Positions 18,050 through 26,788 of a stretch of DNA of 64,000 bases are shown piece by piece. The DNA comes from Paenibacillus glycanilyticus NBRC 16618 (GTDB lineage: Bacteria > Bacillota > Bacilli > Paenibacillales > Paenibacillaceae). The position numbers were made by a program, and so were the translations under genes. The notes under the pieces were generated by a model. The model made no database searches, was not told the DNA's origin, and saw only the letters and a list, made by a program, of their open reading frames with translations. The stretch spans positions 184,909 through 248,908 of the forward strand of contig NZ_BILY01000005.1 of NCBI RefSeq assembly GCF_004000805.1, in the 5' to 3' direction. The stretch's first letter is position 1. Each line of letters starts with the position of its first letter.

Positions 18050-19858
18050 ATGAGCGTTGATTTGTTGCTTGACCTTCAAGTTGAGGTGCGAAGATTGTTT
18101 ATTGCCGGCAGCAGCCTGGCCGAGGGGGATATCCGGTTATCGAAGCTGCTTCCTTCCTTGCAGAAAGCCGGGGAAGCCGCCCCCGTATTCAAACGGTTGG
18201 CTGATACAACGGAGGCACTTATTCAAGCTCCTCGTGCCGAAAGCGCTTTGAAGCTGCTGGAGCTGGCCACACTGCTCAGCGCCGTCCTGCATACGCAGGG
18301 CAAAACCGATGTTGCGGGAGAGACGCAACCAGTGAGCAGCGCAGGACTGTCGCTTCCCACGGAGGTGACCTTCCGGAGATTGCATCCGCTGCTAGAGGCC
18401 TTAACGACGAAGGGCTCGGGCAGGCTGGAGCAGATCCGACAAGCTTACGAAGACCGGAGCTTCCTCGATCTTCGGGCATTGCCCGCTTTATGCAGCGCGC
18501 TGGACGATGTTTATTCCGAAATTCCGGAATTCATTCAGCTGAAAATACTGCCGGAGTTCGGGCAAGCGGCTGTCCCTTTGCTTCAGAGCCAGCTAAATCT
18601 GCAGGGCGGCAAAGGAGATGCGAGGCGTCTTCAGCTGCTTCATCTTCTGCAAGGCGAGTCCGCGCTGGAGCTCGTACAAGAAGCCGGCGCATCGGGCGCG
18701 CCTGAATTGAAAATTGCGGCTATCGAGCTGCTGAGCGGCTACGAAGGTCAAGAGGGCTTCCTGCTTGAGCAAAGCCGGGAAAAAAGAAAAGAAGTACGCG
18801 AAGCGGCTTATTACGCTCTGGCGCGGCTCGCATCCATTCCTTGCCAGGACCGCTTGTTTGAGGCTGTTGCATCCAAGGATGCGGAGCTTGTTATTTACCC
18901 GATCCGCAAATGTTCGGCGCTTACGCTTCATAAGCGAATCATCGCGCACGCGGAAGAACAGCTGGACCGTTATTCGGCAAGCGAAGGCAAGGCCAGAGAA
19001 GCTGCACTGCAGCAGCTCCATACAAATCTGCGCTGCTTGAACAGCCATGCGCATGAACTCGCCGAGATAGCCTTCCCCATGCTTGGCAGACTGATGGCGA
19101 CCGATGAATTTATGACCGCCGACGCGGGCGTCGTGCAGGACACGGCGGCAGAGCTTCTGCTGGCGCTGGAATCGGAGCCCTCCGACCGGTTCGCGATTGG
19201 TCTGCATTCCGCCTATAAAGGCAAATTTATCGGATACAGCTTCCGCGCTGCCTTTAGGCAATTATCTCCGGCAGAGCTCTTCGACCGGTATGCGGATGCC
19301 ATCAAGGGACGTTCAGCGTCCGCAAAGCTGCTGCAGCAAGCGATTCAGCAAATCGTTCACGAACAGCTGACAGGCAGTGACGAACGCGCCGAAACCGTTC
19401 CGGAAGAGGCTTGGGATCGCCGCTGGGTCAAAGCGCTCGCCGGTCAGGACTTGACGGATCTGGTCTGCGCATTTGCGCATCAGAATGACCGGGACGTGAC
19501 GTCCTATCTTGTTTCGAAGCTGAAGGACGGCTCAAGAGTTAACGACTACCGTACGCAAAATGTACTGCTGACGTTATTCCGCGTTGGGTTCAAGGAAGCG
19601 CCCGAGCTCTTCATGGGGCTGCTTGAGAACAAAACCTCCCGCAGCTTCTATTACATAGACTGGCGGATGAAGCAGCTGTTTGCCTCGATGCCGAAGGCTT
19701 ATGCGCCTCGTCTTCGCGCTTTTGCGGAAGCACTTGCGTACGAATCGGTTAAAAATGAATTGCTGGAGATTGTTGAGGCATTGGAAGCGATGCCAGACGA
19801 TCAGGCAGGGGAGAGTGGAAAAGGAGTATGGCAATGGATCAAAAACAAAATGTATTAA
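18050..19858 (+). CDS. DUF5691-like HEAT-repeat protein of the MoxR/VWA module
   Basis: ATG 18050 with AGGAG 8 nt before it gives 602 aa. The sequence is almost entirely helical, with HEAT-like pairs such as PELKIAAIELLSGYEGQEG followed by KRKEVREAAYYALARLAS near residues 225-275. No catalytic motif is visible. I place it in DUF5691 from its position beside SWIM and DUF5682 genes and its size; this is from memory, not a search. A scaffold or substrate-adaptor role for the AAA+ protein encoded next is plausible. Its 3' end overlaps the MoxR gene by 25 nt, indicating translational coupling. Confidence 0.72.
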   Translation: MSVDLLLDLQVEVRRLFIAGSSLAEGDIRLSKLLPSLQKAGEAAPVFKRLADTTEALIQAPRAESALKLLELATLLSAVLHTQGKTDVAGETQPVSSAGLSLPTEVTFRRLHPLLEALTTKGSGRLEQIRQAYEDRSFLDLRALPALCSALDDVYSEIPEFIQLKILPEFGQAAVPLLQSQLNLQGGKGDARRLQLLHLLQGESALELVQEAGASGAPELKIAAIELLSGYEGQEGFLLEQSREKRKEVREAAYYALARLASIPCQDRLFEAVASKDAELVIYPIRKCSALTLHKRIIAHAEEQLDRYSASEGKAREAALQQLHTNLRCLNSHAHELAEIAFPMLGRLMATDEFMTADAGVVQDTAAELLLALESEPSDRFAIGLHSAYKGKFIGYSFRAAFRQLSPAELFDRYADAIKGRSASAKLLQQAIQQIVHEQLTGSDERAETVPEEAWDRRWVKALAGQDLTDLVCAFAHQNDRDVTSYLVSKLKDGSRVNDYRTQNVLLTLFRVGFKEAPELFMGLLENKTSRSFYYIDWRMKQLFASMPKAYAPRLRAFAEALAYESVKNELLEIVEALEAMPDDQAGESGKGVWQWIKNKMY

Positions 19859-20928
19859 GATTGCCGGCGGAGCAGCTGTATGCGCATGAGCTGGAAGCGC
19901 TGAAAGCGGCCGATAAAAATAACGAAAAGCCTGCTGGCTGGCAGCTTTCTCCCAAAGCGGTGCTTACCTTTATTACGGGCGGCCAGGCTGGCAAAACCAC
20001 GATTACTCCGAAATACATCGGCAATAAACGTCTGGTCGAGATGGCGATTGCCACTCTTTTGACGGACCGGGCGCTGCTCTTGATCGGCGAGCCGGGAACG
20101 GCAAAATCCTGGCTGTCGGAAAATTTGACCGCTGCCATCCACGGAGATTCGTCCAAGGTTGTGCAGGGAACGGCAGGCACTAGCGAGGAGCATGTCCGTT
20201 ATTCCTGGAACTATGCGCTTCTGCTTGCGCAGGGTCCGTCGGATCAAGCTCTGATCCGCAGCCCGATTCTTCGTGCCATGGAAGGCGGAGGAATCGCCCG
20301 CTTTGAAGAAATCTCCCGCTGCGCGTCCGAAGTGCAGGACGCTTTGATCTCTATCCTGTCGGAGAAGACAATAGCCATTCCCGAGCTTGGCAGGGAGGTG
20401 CCTGCTGAACGCGGCTTCTCCATTATTGCGACCGCAAATACAAGAGACCGGGGCGTAAACGAGATGTCGGCTGCCTTGAAGCGGCGCTTCAATATTTTGG
20501 TGCTGCCGGCACCTTCAAGCCTGGATACCGAGATCGATATCGTGCGACGCAGGGTAAGCGAAATATCCGCGAACTACGAGCTGCGCGCCTCGCAGCCGGA
20601 CGACGAAGCGATTCGCAAGGTCGTGACGATTTTCCGCGAGCTCCGCAGCGGCCTGACGCTTGACGGCAAAGAGAAGGTAAAGTCGCCAAGCGGCGTAATC
20701 TCGACAGCCGAAGCGATCTCGTTGCTTACGGGCAGCATGGCGCTTGCCGGAAGCTTCGGCACCGGAGAACTGACCGACGAGGATATTGCAGCCGGGCTGC
20801 AAGGGGCTATCGTAAAGGATGACGCGAAGGATCAGCAGGTATGGAAGGAATATCTCGATAACGTGATGAAAAAACGGGGGGCGTCATGGCGAAGCCTGTA
20901 CAACGCGTGCGCGGAGATGAACGGTTGA
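19834..20928 (+). CDS. MoxR-family AAA+ ATPase
   Basis: ATG 19834 is used because AAGGAG (19821-19826) lies 7 nt upstream; ATG 19828 would be only 1 nt from it. The 364-aa protein has Walker A GEPGTAKS (about residue 87), a Walker B region GGIARFEEI with Glu-Glu, sensor 1 IIATANTRDRG and the arginine-finger region ALKRRFNI. MoxR proteins remodel or activate target complexes and typically work with a VWA partner, as RavA does with ViaA. That partner is the last gene of this operon. It overlaps both neighbours (25 nt upstream, 43 nt downstream), pointing to stoichiometric co-translation. Confidence 0.93.
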   Translation: MDQKQNVLRLPAEQLYAHELEALKAADKNNEKPAGWQLSPKAVLTFITGGQAGKTTITPKYIGNKRLVEMAIATLLTDRALLLIGEPGTAKSWLSENLTAAIHGDSSKVVQGTAGTSEEHVRYSWNYALLLAQGPSDQALIRSPILRAMEGGGIARFEEISRCASEVQDALISILSEKTIAIPELGREVPAERGFSIIATANTRDRGVNEMSAALKRRFNILVLPAPSSLDTEIDIVRRRVSEISANYELRASQPDDEAIRKVVTIFRELRSGLTLDGKEKVKSPSGVISTAEAISLLTGSMALAGSFGTGELTDEDIAAGLQGAIVKDDAKDQQVWKEYLDNVMKKRGASWRSLYNACAEMNG

Positions 20929-23225
20929 GCGGACCGCATTATTTCGGCATCAGGCACTTGTCGCCGGCAGGCTCCTATCATCTCCTCGCCCTGCTCGGGG
21001 AGGTGAAGCCGACCGCGGTATTAATCGAGGGTCCCAGCGACGCGGGTATTCTGGCCGAGCAATTGACCGCCCGCGGCGTAGTTCCGCCGGTGGCGATGCT
21101 TGCCTATACGGACCGTCTGCCCGTTCGTACGCTTCTGTACCCGTTCGCCGACTATTCCCCGGAATATCAGGCTCTGCTATGGGCTAGAAACCATAACTGC
21201 CATTCGGAATTTATCGATCTGCCGACGGAGGTATCCCTTGCCCTTGCCGACGCGAGAAGGGATACGGCACCGGATCTGTCAGACAGCAGCGTTCAGGAAG
21301 CCGAGACTCCTGCCGATCTCTATGGCAGAATTGCCGAGTTGTCCGGCGAACCGGATTACGAAGCGTATTGGGAGCGGCATTTCGAGCATCGTTTGCAGCC
21401 GGACAGCTACCGCAGCGCGATCCGAACGTATGCGGAGGAGATGAGGGAGCTAACGGACCGGGACGAACGGAAATTGACACCGCGCGGCTACGCCTATAAT
21501 GAGATCCGGGAAGCCTTCATGCGCCGAAAAATTCTGGATACGATTAAAGCCGGTCATGAGCCGGATAAGATAGTAGTGGTCAGCGGCGCCCATCACACAT
21601 CAGCCCTCACCTTGGATTTGCCTGCTATGACGGATGCCGAGCTCAAGAAGCTGCCCCGCGTACCGTCCAAGATGACGTTAATGCCTTATTCCTACTATAA
21701 ATTATCCTCGCATTCCGGCTATGGGGCAGGGAATCAGGCCCCTGCCTATTATTCTCTGCTGTGGCAATGCATGAAGCAAGGGAAGATGAAGGAATTGCCG
21801 GCCTTGTATCTGTCCTCCGTCGCCATGCAAATGCGGGAGCTAGGAACATGGCGTTCGACGGCTTTGGTCATTGAGGCTGTGAGAATGGCAGATGCGCTGG
21901 CGTATATGCATGACGGCGTGCTGCCGACCTGGAAGGACTTGCGGGACGCGGCCACTGTCCTTTTTGGCTTTGGAGAATTGTCCTCTGTCGCAGAAGCGCT
22001 TGCGAGAGTGGACATCGGAACGGTAATCGGCAGCTTACCGGAAGGCGTAAGCCAGACACCCGTGCAGGATGATTTGAACCGCGAGCTCAAACGGCTGAAG
22101 CTGGATAAATACAAGACGCTTGTTGCCGCCGGCCTGGAACTGGATCTGAGGGAAAACAGGCGGGTGAAATCCGAGGAATCCGCCTTCCTTGATTTGAACC
22201 GATCGGTTTTCCTGCACCGGCTTGCCGTGCTGGGAATCCGTTTTGTCCGCAAGCAGCGGGTCAGTCAGGCGGACGCAACCTGGGCGGAGCATTGGGTGCT
22301 GCAATGGTCGCCGGAAGCCGAGATCGAGACGGTCGAATCTACCTTAAAAGGAGAAACGGTTGAGCTTGCAGCCGCTTACGTAATTCATGAAGAGCTGCTG
22401 GCTTGCACGAACATCGCCGAGGCAGCCAAGCTGATCCGCAAATCTTGCGAATGCGGGCTGCCGCAGGTGATGGGGCAGGCGACCGGCGCTTTGCAGCGGC
22501 TTGCCGTTGACGCCGGCAGCTTCGAGCAAATTGCCGAAACGGTGCAAGAGCTGTCCATCCTGCTGCAGTACGGCTCCATCCGCCGGATCGAGACGGAGAC
22601 TTTGGTGCCCATAATGCAGCAGCTGTTCCTGCGAGGCACCCTGATGCTGCAGGATGCCGCCGGCTGCAATGACGACGCGGCGGCAGCGATGGTAACCGCT
22701 ATTCAAGCGATGGATGCGGCGGCGGAAGAGCATTACCAGCTCGTGGACGGATCGCTTTGGATGAACAAGCTGAAGGAGCTTGCGGCCAGGGATGACCGCA
22801 ACGCCAAGCTGTCCGGTTTCGCCTTTGCGATCGTGCTCGAGAAGAACGAAGCTGGCGAAGAGGATTGCGCGAGGGAGGTATCGCGCCGTCTGTCGCCGGG
22901 TATTCCGGCGGACATTGGTTCCGGCTGGTTCGAAGGCATGTCGATGCGCAACCGTTACGCATTATTGTCGAGAGATTATTTATGGCGTCAGCTGGATGAA
23001 TACGTGAATTCGCTGGAGGAAGAGCCGTTCAAGCGCTCGCTTGTGTTTCTGCGGCGCGCATTCGGCGGCTTCGAACCGAGGGAGAAAGCGGCGATTGCCG
23101 AGCTGCTGGGCGATTTGTGGGGAAGCGGAGCGGAACCAACCGGCGAAGCCCTTCAACGTCCGCTTAACGAAGAAGAGAAGGAGCGGCTGGATGAACTTAA
23201 CGATTTTGACTTTGGAGATATTTAG
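20886..23225 (+). CDS. DUF5682-family protein (putative TIKI/EreA-like hydrolase fold)
   Basis: A 779-aa protein. ATG 20886 with CGGGGG upstream is used; TTG 20925, with GGAGATGA at ideal spacing and a TTGA overlap with the MoxR stop, is a real alternative. The N-terminus reads YFGIRHLSPAGSYHLL (H24), then AVLIEGPSDAG (E48), and near residue 234 VVVSGAHHTSAL. A GxxH, an E-G-P and a paired His resemble the active-site layout of TraB/TIKI/EreA-ChaN-like hydrolases; this is inference from motif order. The C-terminal half is helical and may bind partners. It is the third of four genes whose ends overlap or nearly touch and a defining member of the module. Confidence 0.8.
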   Translation: MAKPVQRVRGDERLSGPHYFGIRHLSPAGSYHLLALLGEVKPTAVLIEGPSDAGILAEQLTARGVVPPVAMLAYTDRLPVRTLLYPFADYSPEYQALLWARNHNCHSEFIDLPTEVSLALADARRDTAPDLSDSSVQEAETPADLYGRIAELSGEPDYEAYWERHFEHRLQPDSYRSAIRTYAEEMRELTDRDERKLTPRGYAYNEIREAFMRRKILDTIKAGHEPDKIVVVSGAHHTSALTLDLPAMTDAELKKLPRVPSKMTLMPYSYYKLSSHSGYGAGNQAPAYYSLLWQCMKQGKMKELPALYLSSVAMQMRELGTWRSTALVIEAVRMADALAYMHDGVLPTWKDLRDAATVLFGFGELSSVAEALARVDIGTVIGSLPEGVSQTPVQDDLNRELKRLKLDKYKTLVAAGLELDLRENRRVKSEESAFLDLNRSVFLHRLAVLGIRFVRKQRVSQADATWAEHWVLQWSPEAEIETVESTLKGETVELAAAYVIHEELLACTNIAEAAKLIRKSCECGLPQVMGQATGALQRLAVDAGSFEQIAETVQELSILLQYGSIRRIETETLVPIMQQLFLRGTLMLQDAAGCNDDAAAAMVTAIQAMDAAAEEHYQLVDGSLWMNKLKELAARDDRNAKLSGFAFAIVLEKNEAGEEDCAREVSRRLSPGIPADIGSGWFEGMSMRNRYALLSRDYLWRQLDEYVNSLEEEPFKRSLVFLRRAFGGFEPREKAAIAELLGDLWGSGAEPTGEALQRPLNEEEKERLDELNDFDFGDI

Positions 23226-23228
23226 CTT

Positions 23229-24464
23229 ATGACGACAATGGATCCGGAACAAGTCAGACGCTGGAGGCTTATATTGGGAGCTTCCGCCGAACAAAAGCTG
23301 CAGGGAGCAGGCGGTCCGCAAGGTAGACCTCTATTAAACGATGAGGATCTGCTGATGGATGAAGCCCTGGCGGCTATTTACGAAGGAGAAGGGACGGGGT
23401 CTGGAGCCGGGCTTAGCGGTCAGGGCAACGGCAATGCTTCCAAATCCCGATCTGCCGGATTGGGGGCATCGTCCCCCAGGTTAGCCAAATGGCTTGGCGA
23501 TGTGCGGCATTTTTTCCCGCCGGATGTTGTGTCCGTCATTCAGGCCGATGCCGTAGAACGCAAGGGGCTTACCCAGCTGCTATTCGAACCGGAGTTGCTG
23601 TCCCAGGTTAAGCCCGATATCGGGATGGTCGCCACCTTAATGTCGCTTCGCGGCCAAATTCCGGAGCGCACGAAAGATACCGCGCGGACACTCGTGCGGG
23701 AAGTCGTGGACGATATCATGAAGCGCCTCGAGCAGGATCTTACCCGTGCGGTTACCGGCGCTTTGAACCGGAGGCAGCATTCTCCGCTGCCTTCCTTGAG
23801 CGGTCTTGACTGGGGGGCAACCATTCGCAAGAACCTGAAGCATTACGATCGAGAACGCGGGCTGCTTATCCCGGAGAAGGTCTACTTCTTCGACCGCGCG
23901 CGGAAAAGCAAGGAATGGACCGTCATTCTCGATATCGACCAGAGCGGCTCGATGGCCAATTCCGTCATCTATGCGTCGCTTGTTGGTTCCATCTTTGCGA
24001 GCATGCCTTCTCTGGAGACAAAGGTGGTTGCTTTTGATACCGAGGTGGTGGATTTAAGCGAGCAGTGTGCGAGCGATCCGGTGGATATGCTGTTCGGCAT
24101 TCAGCTTGGCGGCGGGACCGATATCAATAAGTCGCTCCAATATTGCGAGCCGTTTATAACCGAACCGAAGAAGTCGATCTTTATTCTCGTCTCCGACTTG
24201 TATGAAGGCGGCAACCGGACCGAAATGATCCGGCGCTTGAAGGAGATGCATGAGTCCGGCGTAAAAACCGTCTGTCTGCTCGCCTTGTCGGATGACGGCG
24301 TACCGTCCTATGACGAATCGGTCGCGAAAAAGCTGGCGCAATACGGCATTCCTTGCTTTGGCTGCACGCCGGATAAACTGGCGGAGTTGATCGAAGGCGC
24401 TTTGAAGGGAATGGACCTGCAGCAGCTTGCCGACCGGATGGGGCAATCGGCAAAAGGAAAATAA
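23229..24464 (+). CDS. VWA (MIDAS) domain protein, MoxR partner
   Basis: ATG 23229 with GGAGAT 9 nt upstream, directly after the DUF5682 stop. The protein has 411 aa. A variable, Gly/Ser-rich region (about 50-80) and a helical region lead into a C-terminal von Willebrand A domain with the full metal-ion-dependent adhesion site: DIDQSGSM (about residue 236), GGGTDINKSL and LVSDLYEGG. This is an intracellular VWA of the YehP/CoxE/ViaA type, not a surface protein, since no signal or anchor is seen. It is expected to bridge the MoxR ATPase to a substrate. A strong terminator ends the operon. Confidence 0.9.
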   Translation: MTTMDPEQVRRWRLILGASAEQKLQGAGGPQGRPLLNDEDLLMDEALAAIYEGEGTGSGAGLSGQGNGNASKSRSAGLGASSPRLAKWLGDVRHFFPPDVVSVIQADAVERKGLTQLLFEPELLSQVKPDIGMVATLMSLRGQIPERTKDTARTLVREVVDDIMKRLEQDLTRAVTGALNRRQHSPLPSLSGLDWGATIRKNLKHYDRERGLLIPEKVYFFDRARKSKEWTVILDIDQSGSMANSVIYASLVGSIFASMPSLETKVVAFDTEVVDLSEQCASDPVDMLFGIQLGGGTDINKSLQYCEPFITEPKKSIFILVSDLYEGGNRTEMIRRLKEMHESGVKTVCLLALSDDGVPSYDESVAKKLAQYGIPCFGCTPDKLAELIEGALKGMDLQQLADRMGQSAKGK

Positions 24465-24478
24465 AGATACGAAGAAAG

Positions 24479-24508
24479 AAAGCCTGCAGCTCGACTGCAG
24501 GCTTTTTC
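24479..24508 (+). terminator. Terminator of the five-gene operon
   Basis: AAAGCCTGCAG pairs with CTGCAGGCTTT around a CTCGA loop, followed by T residues. It sits between convergent genes and may work in both directions. Confidence 0.88.
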
Positions 24509-24523
24509 ATGCCTATTCATATT

Positions 24524-24551
24524 AGTTTACATAATATTAATTACGGTAACT
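24524..24551. other. dif-like 28-bp site 1 (11-6-11)
   Basis: Left arm AGTTTACATAA, centre TATTAA, right arm TTACGGTAACT, in the gap between two convergent genes. The left arm equals the arm I remember for the XerD side of the B. subtilis dif site (read in reverse), and the 11-6-11 geometry fits Xer sites. Similar sites lie at 54526 and 56496. A palindromic operator is the alternative. Confidence 0.45.
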
Positions 24552-24555
24552 AAAG

Positions 24556-26103
24556 TTACGGCAGCGGAATTGCTCGCCGAAAGCTTTTCCAATTAATCGT
24601 ATTCGTCAGCATAAGGGTTATGAAATAGAAGAGAGTGGAGACGACGATGGAGGCTACCATGCTCCATAACATCGGCCAGCCTTCGTAGGTGAAGAACGCC
24701 ATGGACCAGCGGCCGAAGAGCGCCATGAGCACCATGCACAAGCCTACCTTAATGTAAGGCTCTACCGGCCAATAGAAGCCGATCGAGCTGGAGATGGAAA
24801 AGAAATTAAGCATCATCTGCAGAACCATGCCGATCCCGATGCCAAACGCAACTCCAACAATGCCGAATTGGCTGCCGAATACAAAGATGGAGACGGCTTT
24901 GAAGGCGGTGGAGATGATAAAGTTCCATAAGGCGGCGTTCGTCCGGCCAAGTCCCAGAAGAATGGCATGAAGCGGTGCGTCAAAATAATGGAAGAAGAAC
25001 ATCGGAGCCAGGATCTGCAGCAGCATTCCCGCATCGGGAGCCCCGTAAATGACGGATGTTAGCGGCGTTGCCCACTGAAATAAAATAACGGTTGCCGGAG
25101 CGCCGATCAAAAGGCCTACAATCATGGCTTGGTTCATCCGTTCGTGTATGAGCAAAGTGTTCTTGCTGACCGCCGCTTCGCTGATGGCAGGAACTAGCGC
25201 GGTTGAGAGAGAATTGGTTATAAAGCTGGGCATAAACAGCAAGGGAAATGTGTAACCAGCCAGCAAACCGAACTGTTTGGTCGCCATAGCCGTGCCGATA
25301 CCGGCCATCGCAAGACTGGTTGTAATAAGCAGCGGTTGAAAGGCACTGTATAACGAGTGAATAACGCCTTGACCTGCCGTTGGCATTCCTAGGTTTAGCA
25401 GCTCGTTAAGCGTGCTTCTTCCGTGCTTGAGATGGTTTCTCCACGTTTCTCCCGCGGCTTTCCGCTCGCCGTAAAGCTTATAGCTGGCAGCGAGAAAGAG
25501 AAGACTGATCATCTCGCTAATGACGGAAGCGGCCATAGCGCCTGCCGCCGCATAAGCCACGCCATAAGGCAGAAGCAAGTGGACGAGCGCCAGTACGCAG
25601 GCGATTTGTACCGTATGCTCAAGGACATCGGATGCGGCAATCGCCTTCATCTGCTGCATGCCGCGGAAATAGCCTTTCAAGACGGCGGAGATCGCTACGA
25701 TCGGAGCAATTGGCGTGATGGCGAGCATTGCTAGATAAGCTCGCTGGTCGCTTAACAGAATCGAAGAAATCCACTCCGAGAAAATAAGCGAGAAGGTCGT
25801 CAGCGATATACTGAGTACGGATGTGATCGCAAGAGAGACATTCAGTATCCGCCTGATCTTAGCGCGGTCGCCTTGCTCATTGGCTTCGGCGACCAGCTTG
25901 GAGATGGCAACGGGAAGTCCAAGCTCCGTAATCGTAATGACCAGCGGAACAAGCGGATGCGCCATCATAAGAAGACCAATGCCTTCCGCGCCAAGCGCGC
26001 GGGCGATGTACATGCCGCTGATAAAGCCGAGAATCCGGTTAATGAAAGCGGCGGCCGACAAGACTAACGTACCTTTTACGAATGATGATTTAGGATGTGC
26101 CAT
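24556..26103 (-). CDS. spoVB: SpoVB-like polysaccharide flippase (MATE/MOP superfamily)
   Basis: A 515-aa integral membrane protein with about 14 hydrophobic helices; AGGAGGAAAGT precedes the ATG at 26103. The N-terminus SFVKGTLVLSAAAFINRILGFISGMYIARALGAEGIGL and the LVAEANEQGDRAKI loop are typical of the stage V sporulation protein B/MurJ-like MOP family, which moves lipid-linked saccharides across the membrane. SpoVB is needed for spore cortex in B. subtilis. Firmicutes often carry several paralogues (SpoVB, YkvU, MurJ), so the specific symbol is likely but not certain. It is monocistronic, convergent with the MoxR operon and divergent from the TPR gene. Confidence 0.8.
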   Translation of the reverse strand: MAHPKSSFVKGTLVLSAAAFINRILGFISGMYIARALGAEGIGLLMMAHPLVPLVITITELGLPVAISKLVAEANEQGDRAKIRRILNVSLAITSVLSISLTTFSLIFSEWISSILLSDQRAYLAMLAITPIAPIVAISAVLKGYFRGMQQMKAIAASDVLEHTVQIACVLALVHLLLPYGVAYAAAGAMAASVISEMISLLFLAASYKLYGERKAAGETWRNHLKHGRSTLNELLNLGMPTAGQGVIHSLYSAFQPLLITTSLAMAGIGTAMATKQFGLLAGYTFPLLFMPSFITNSLSTALVPAISEAAVSKNTLLIHERMNQAMIVGLLIGAPATVILFQWATPLTSVIYGAPDAGMLLQILAPMFFFHYFDAPLHAILLGLGRTNAALWNFIISTAFKAVSIFVFGSQFGIVGVAFGIGIGMVLQMMLNFFSISSSIGFYWPVEPYIKVGLCMVLMALFGRWSMAFFTYEGWPMLWSMVASIVVSTLFYFITLMLTNTINWKSFRRAIPLP

Positions 26104-26212
26104 ACTTTCCTCCTGAAAAAACGCTTGAATACTTAAGTGTATTCACCGTTTGAAAAAGCATGCGAACAAGCTGCTTGCATGGCGGGAGGCTTTTTCGGAA
26201 GGAGCCATAACA

Positions 26213-26695
26213 TTGAATGAATTGGAAATCGCCATACAACTAAGAGAATCGGGACAATTAGAGGAATCCAGATCCATGCTGCTGGCGCTCACTGAACGAT
26301 ATCCCGCCAATCCGTCCGTCTGGTATCAATGCGCGTGGGTGCATGATTCGATGGGACTCGAGAGGGAAGCCGTTCCTTTTTATCAAAAATCAATAGAGCT
26401 TGGCCTTAGCGGAGAGGACCGGCAAGGCGCTTATTTGGGACTGGGAAGCACTTACCGGACATTGGGCATGTACGCCCAGGCGCGATCGATTTTCCGGGAA
26501 GCGATAGAAGAATATCCGGATAACCGGGAGTTCCAGGTCTTTTATGCCATGGTGCTTTATAACCTTGAGGAGCATAACGCGGCTATGGAAATCTTGCTGA
26601 AGCAACTAGCAGAGACAAGCGGAGACCAAGGTATACAATCCTATCGAAAAGCGTTACTGTTCTATGCGGATAAATTAGACCAGAGGTGGGATTAG
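26213..26695 (+). CDS. Tetratricopeptide-repeat protein, 160 aa
   Basis: I start at TTG 26213, with AAGGAG 8 nt upstream; an in-frame TTG at 26150 would add 21 residues but lacks a ribosome binding site. Four helix pairs of TPR type are visible: AIQLRESGQLEESRSMLLALTERYPAN, WYQCAWVHDSMGLEREAVPFYQKSIELG, AYLGLGSTYRTLGMYAQARSIFREAIEEYPDN and a final FYAMVLYNLEEHNAAMEIL unit. It is soluble and probably mediates protein contacts. Similar small TPR proteins are common in Paenibacillus and Bacillus without known function. It is divergent from spoVB across about 110 bp. Confidence 0.75.
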   Translation: MNELEIAIQLRESGQLEESRSMLLALTERYPANPSVWYQCAWVHDSMGLEREAVPFYQKSIELGLSGEDRQGAYLGLGSTYRTLGMYAQARSIFREAIEEYPDNREFQVFYAMVLYNLEEHNAAMEILLKQLAETSGDQGIQSYRKALLFYADKLDQRWD

Positions 26696-26725
26696 GGAAT
26701 ACGCATTCGAATTGCCAGACGTGTC

Positions 26726-26756
26726 TTGACTTGGAGTTAACTCCAAGTGAGATAAT
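26726..26756 (+). promoter_or_regulatory. MerR-type promoter/operator for the aldo/keto reductase
   Basis: TTGACT (26726) and GATAAT (26751) are 19 bp apart, too long for normal sigma-A use, and the spacer holds a perfect 20-bp palindrome ACTTGGAGTTAACTCCAAGT (26729-26748). A long spacer plus an internal dyad is the hallmark of MerR-family activation by DNA untwisting. No MerR gene is in the window, so the regulator acts in trans. Confidence 0.8.
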
Positions 26757-26788
26757 AGGATCGACTAAAAGGAAAGCAGGGGATATGG

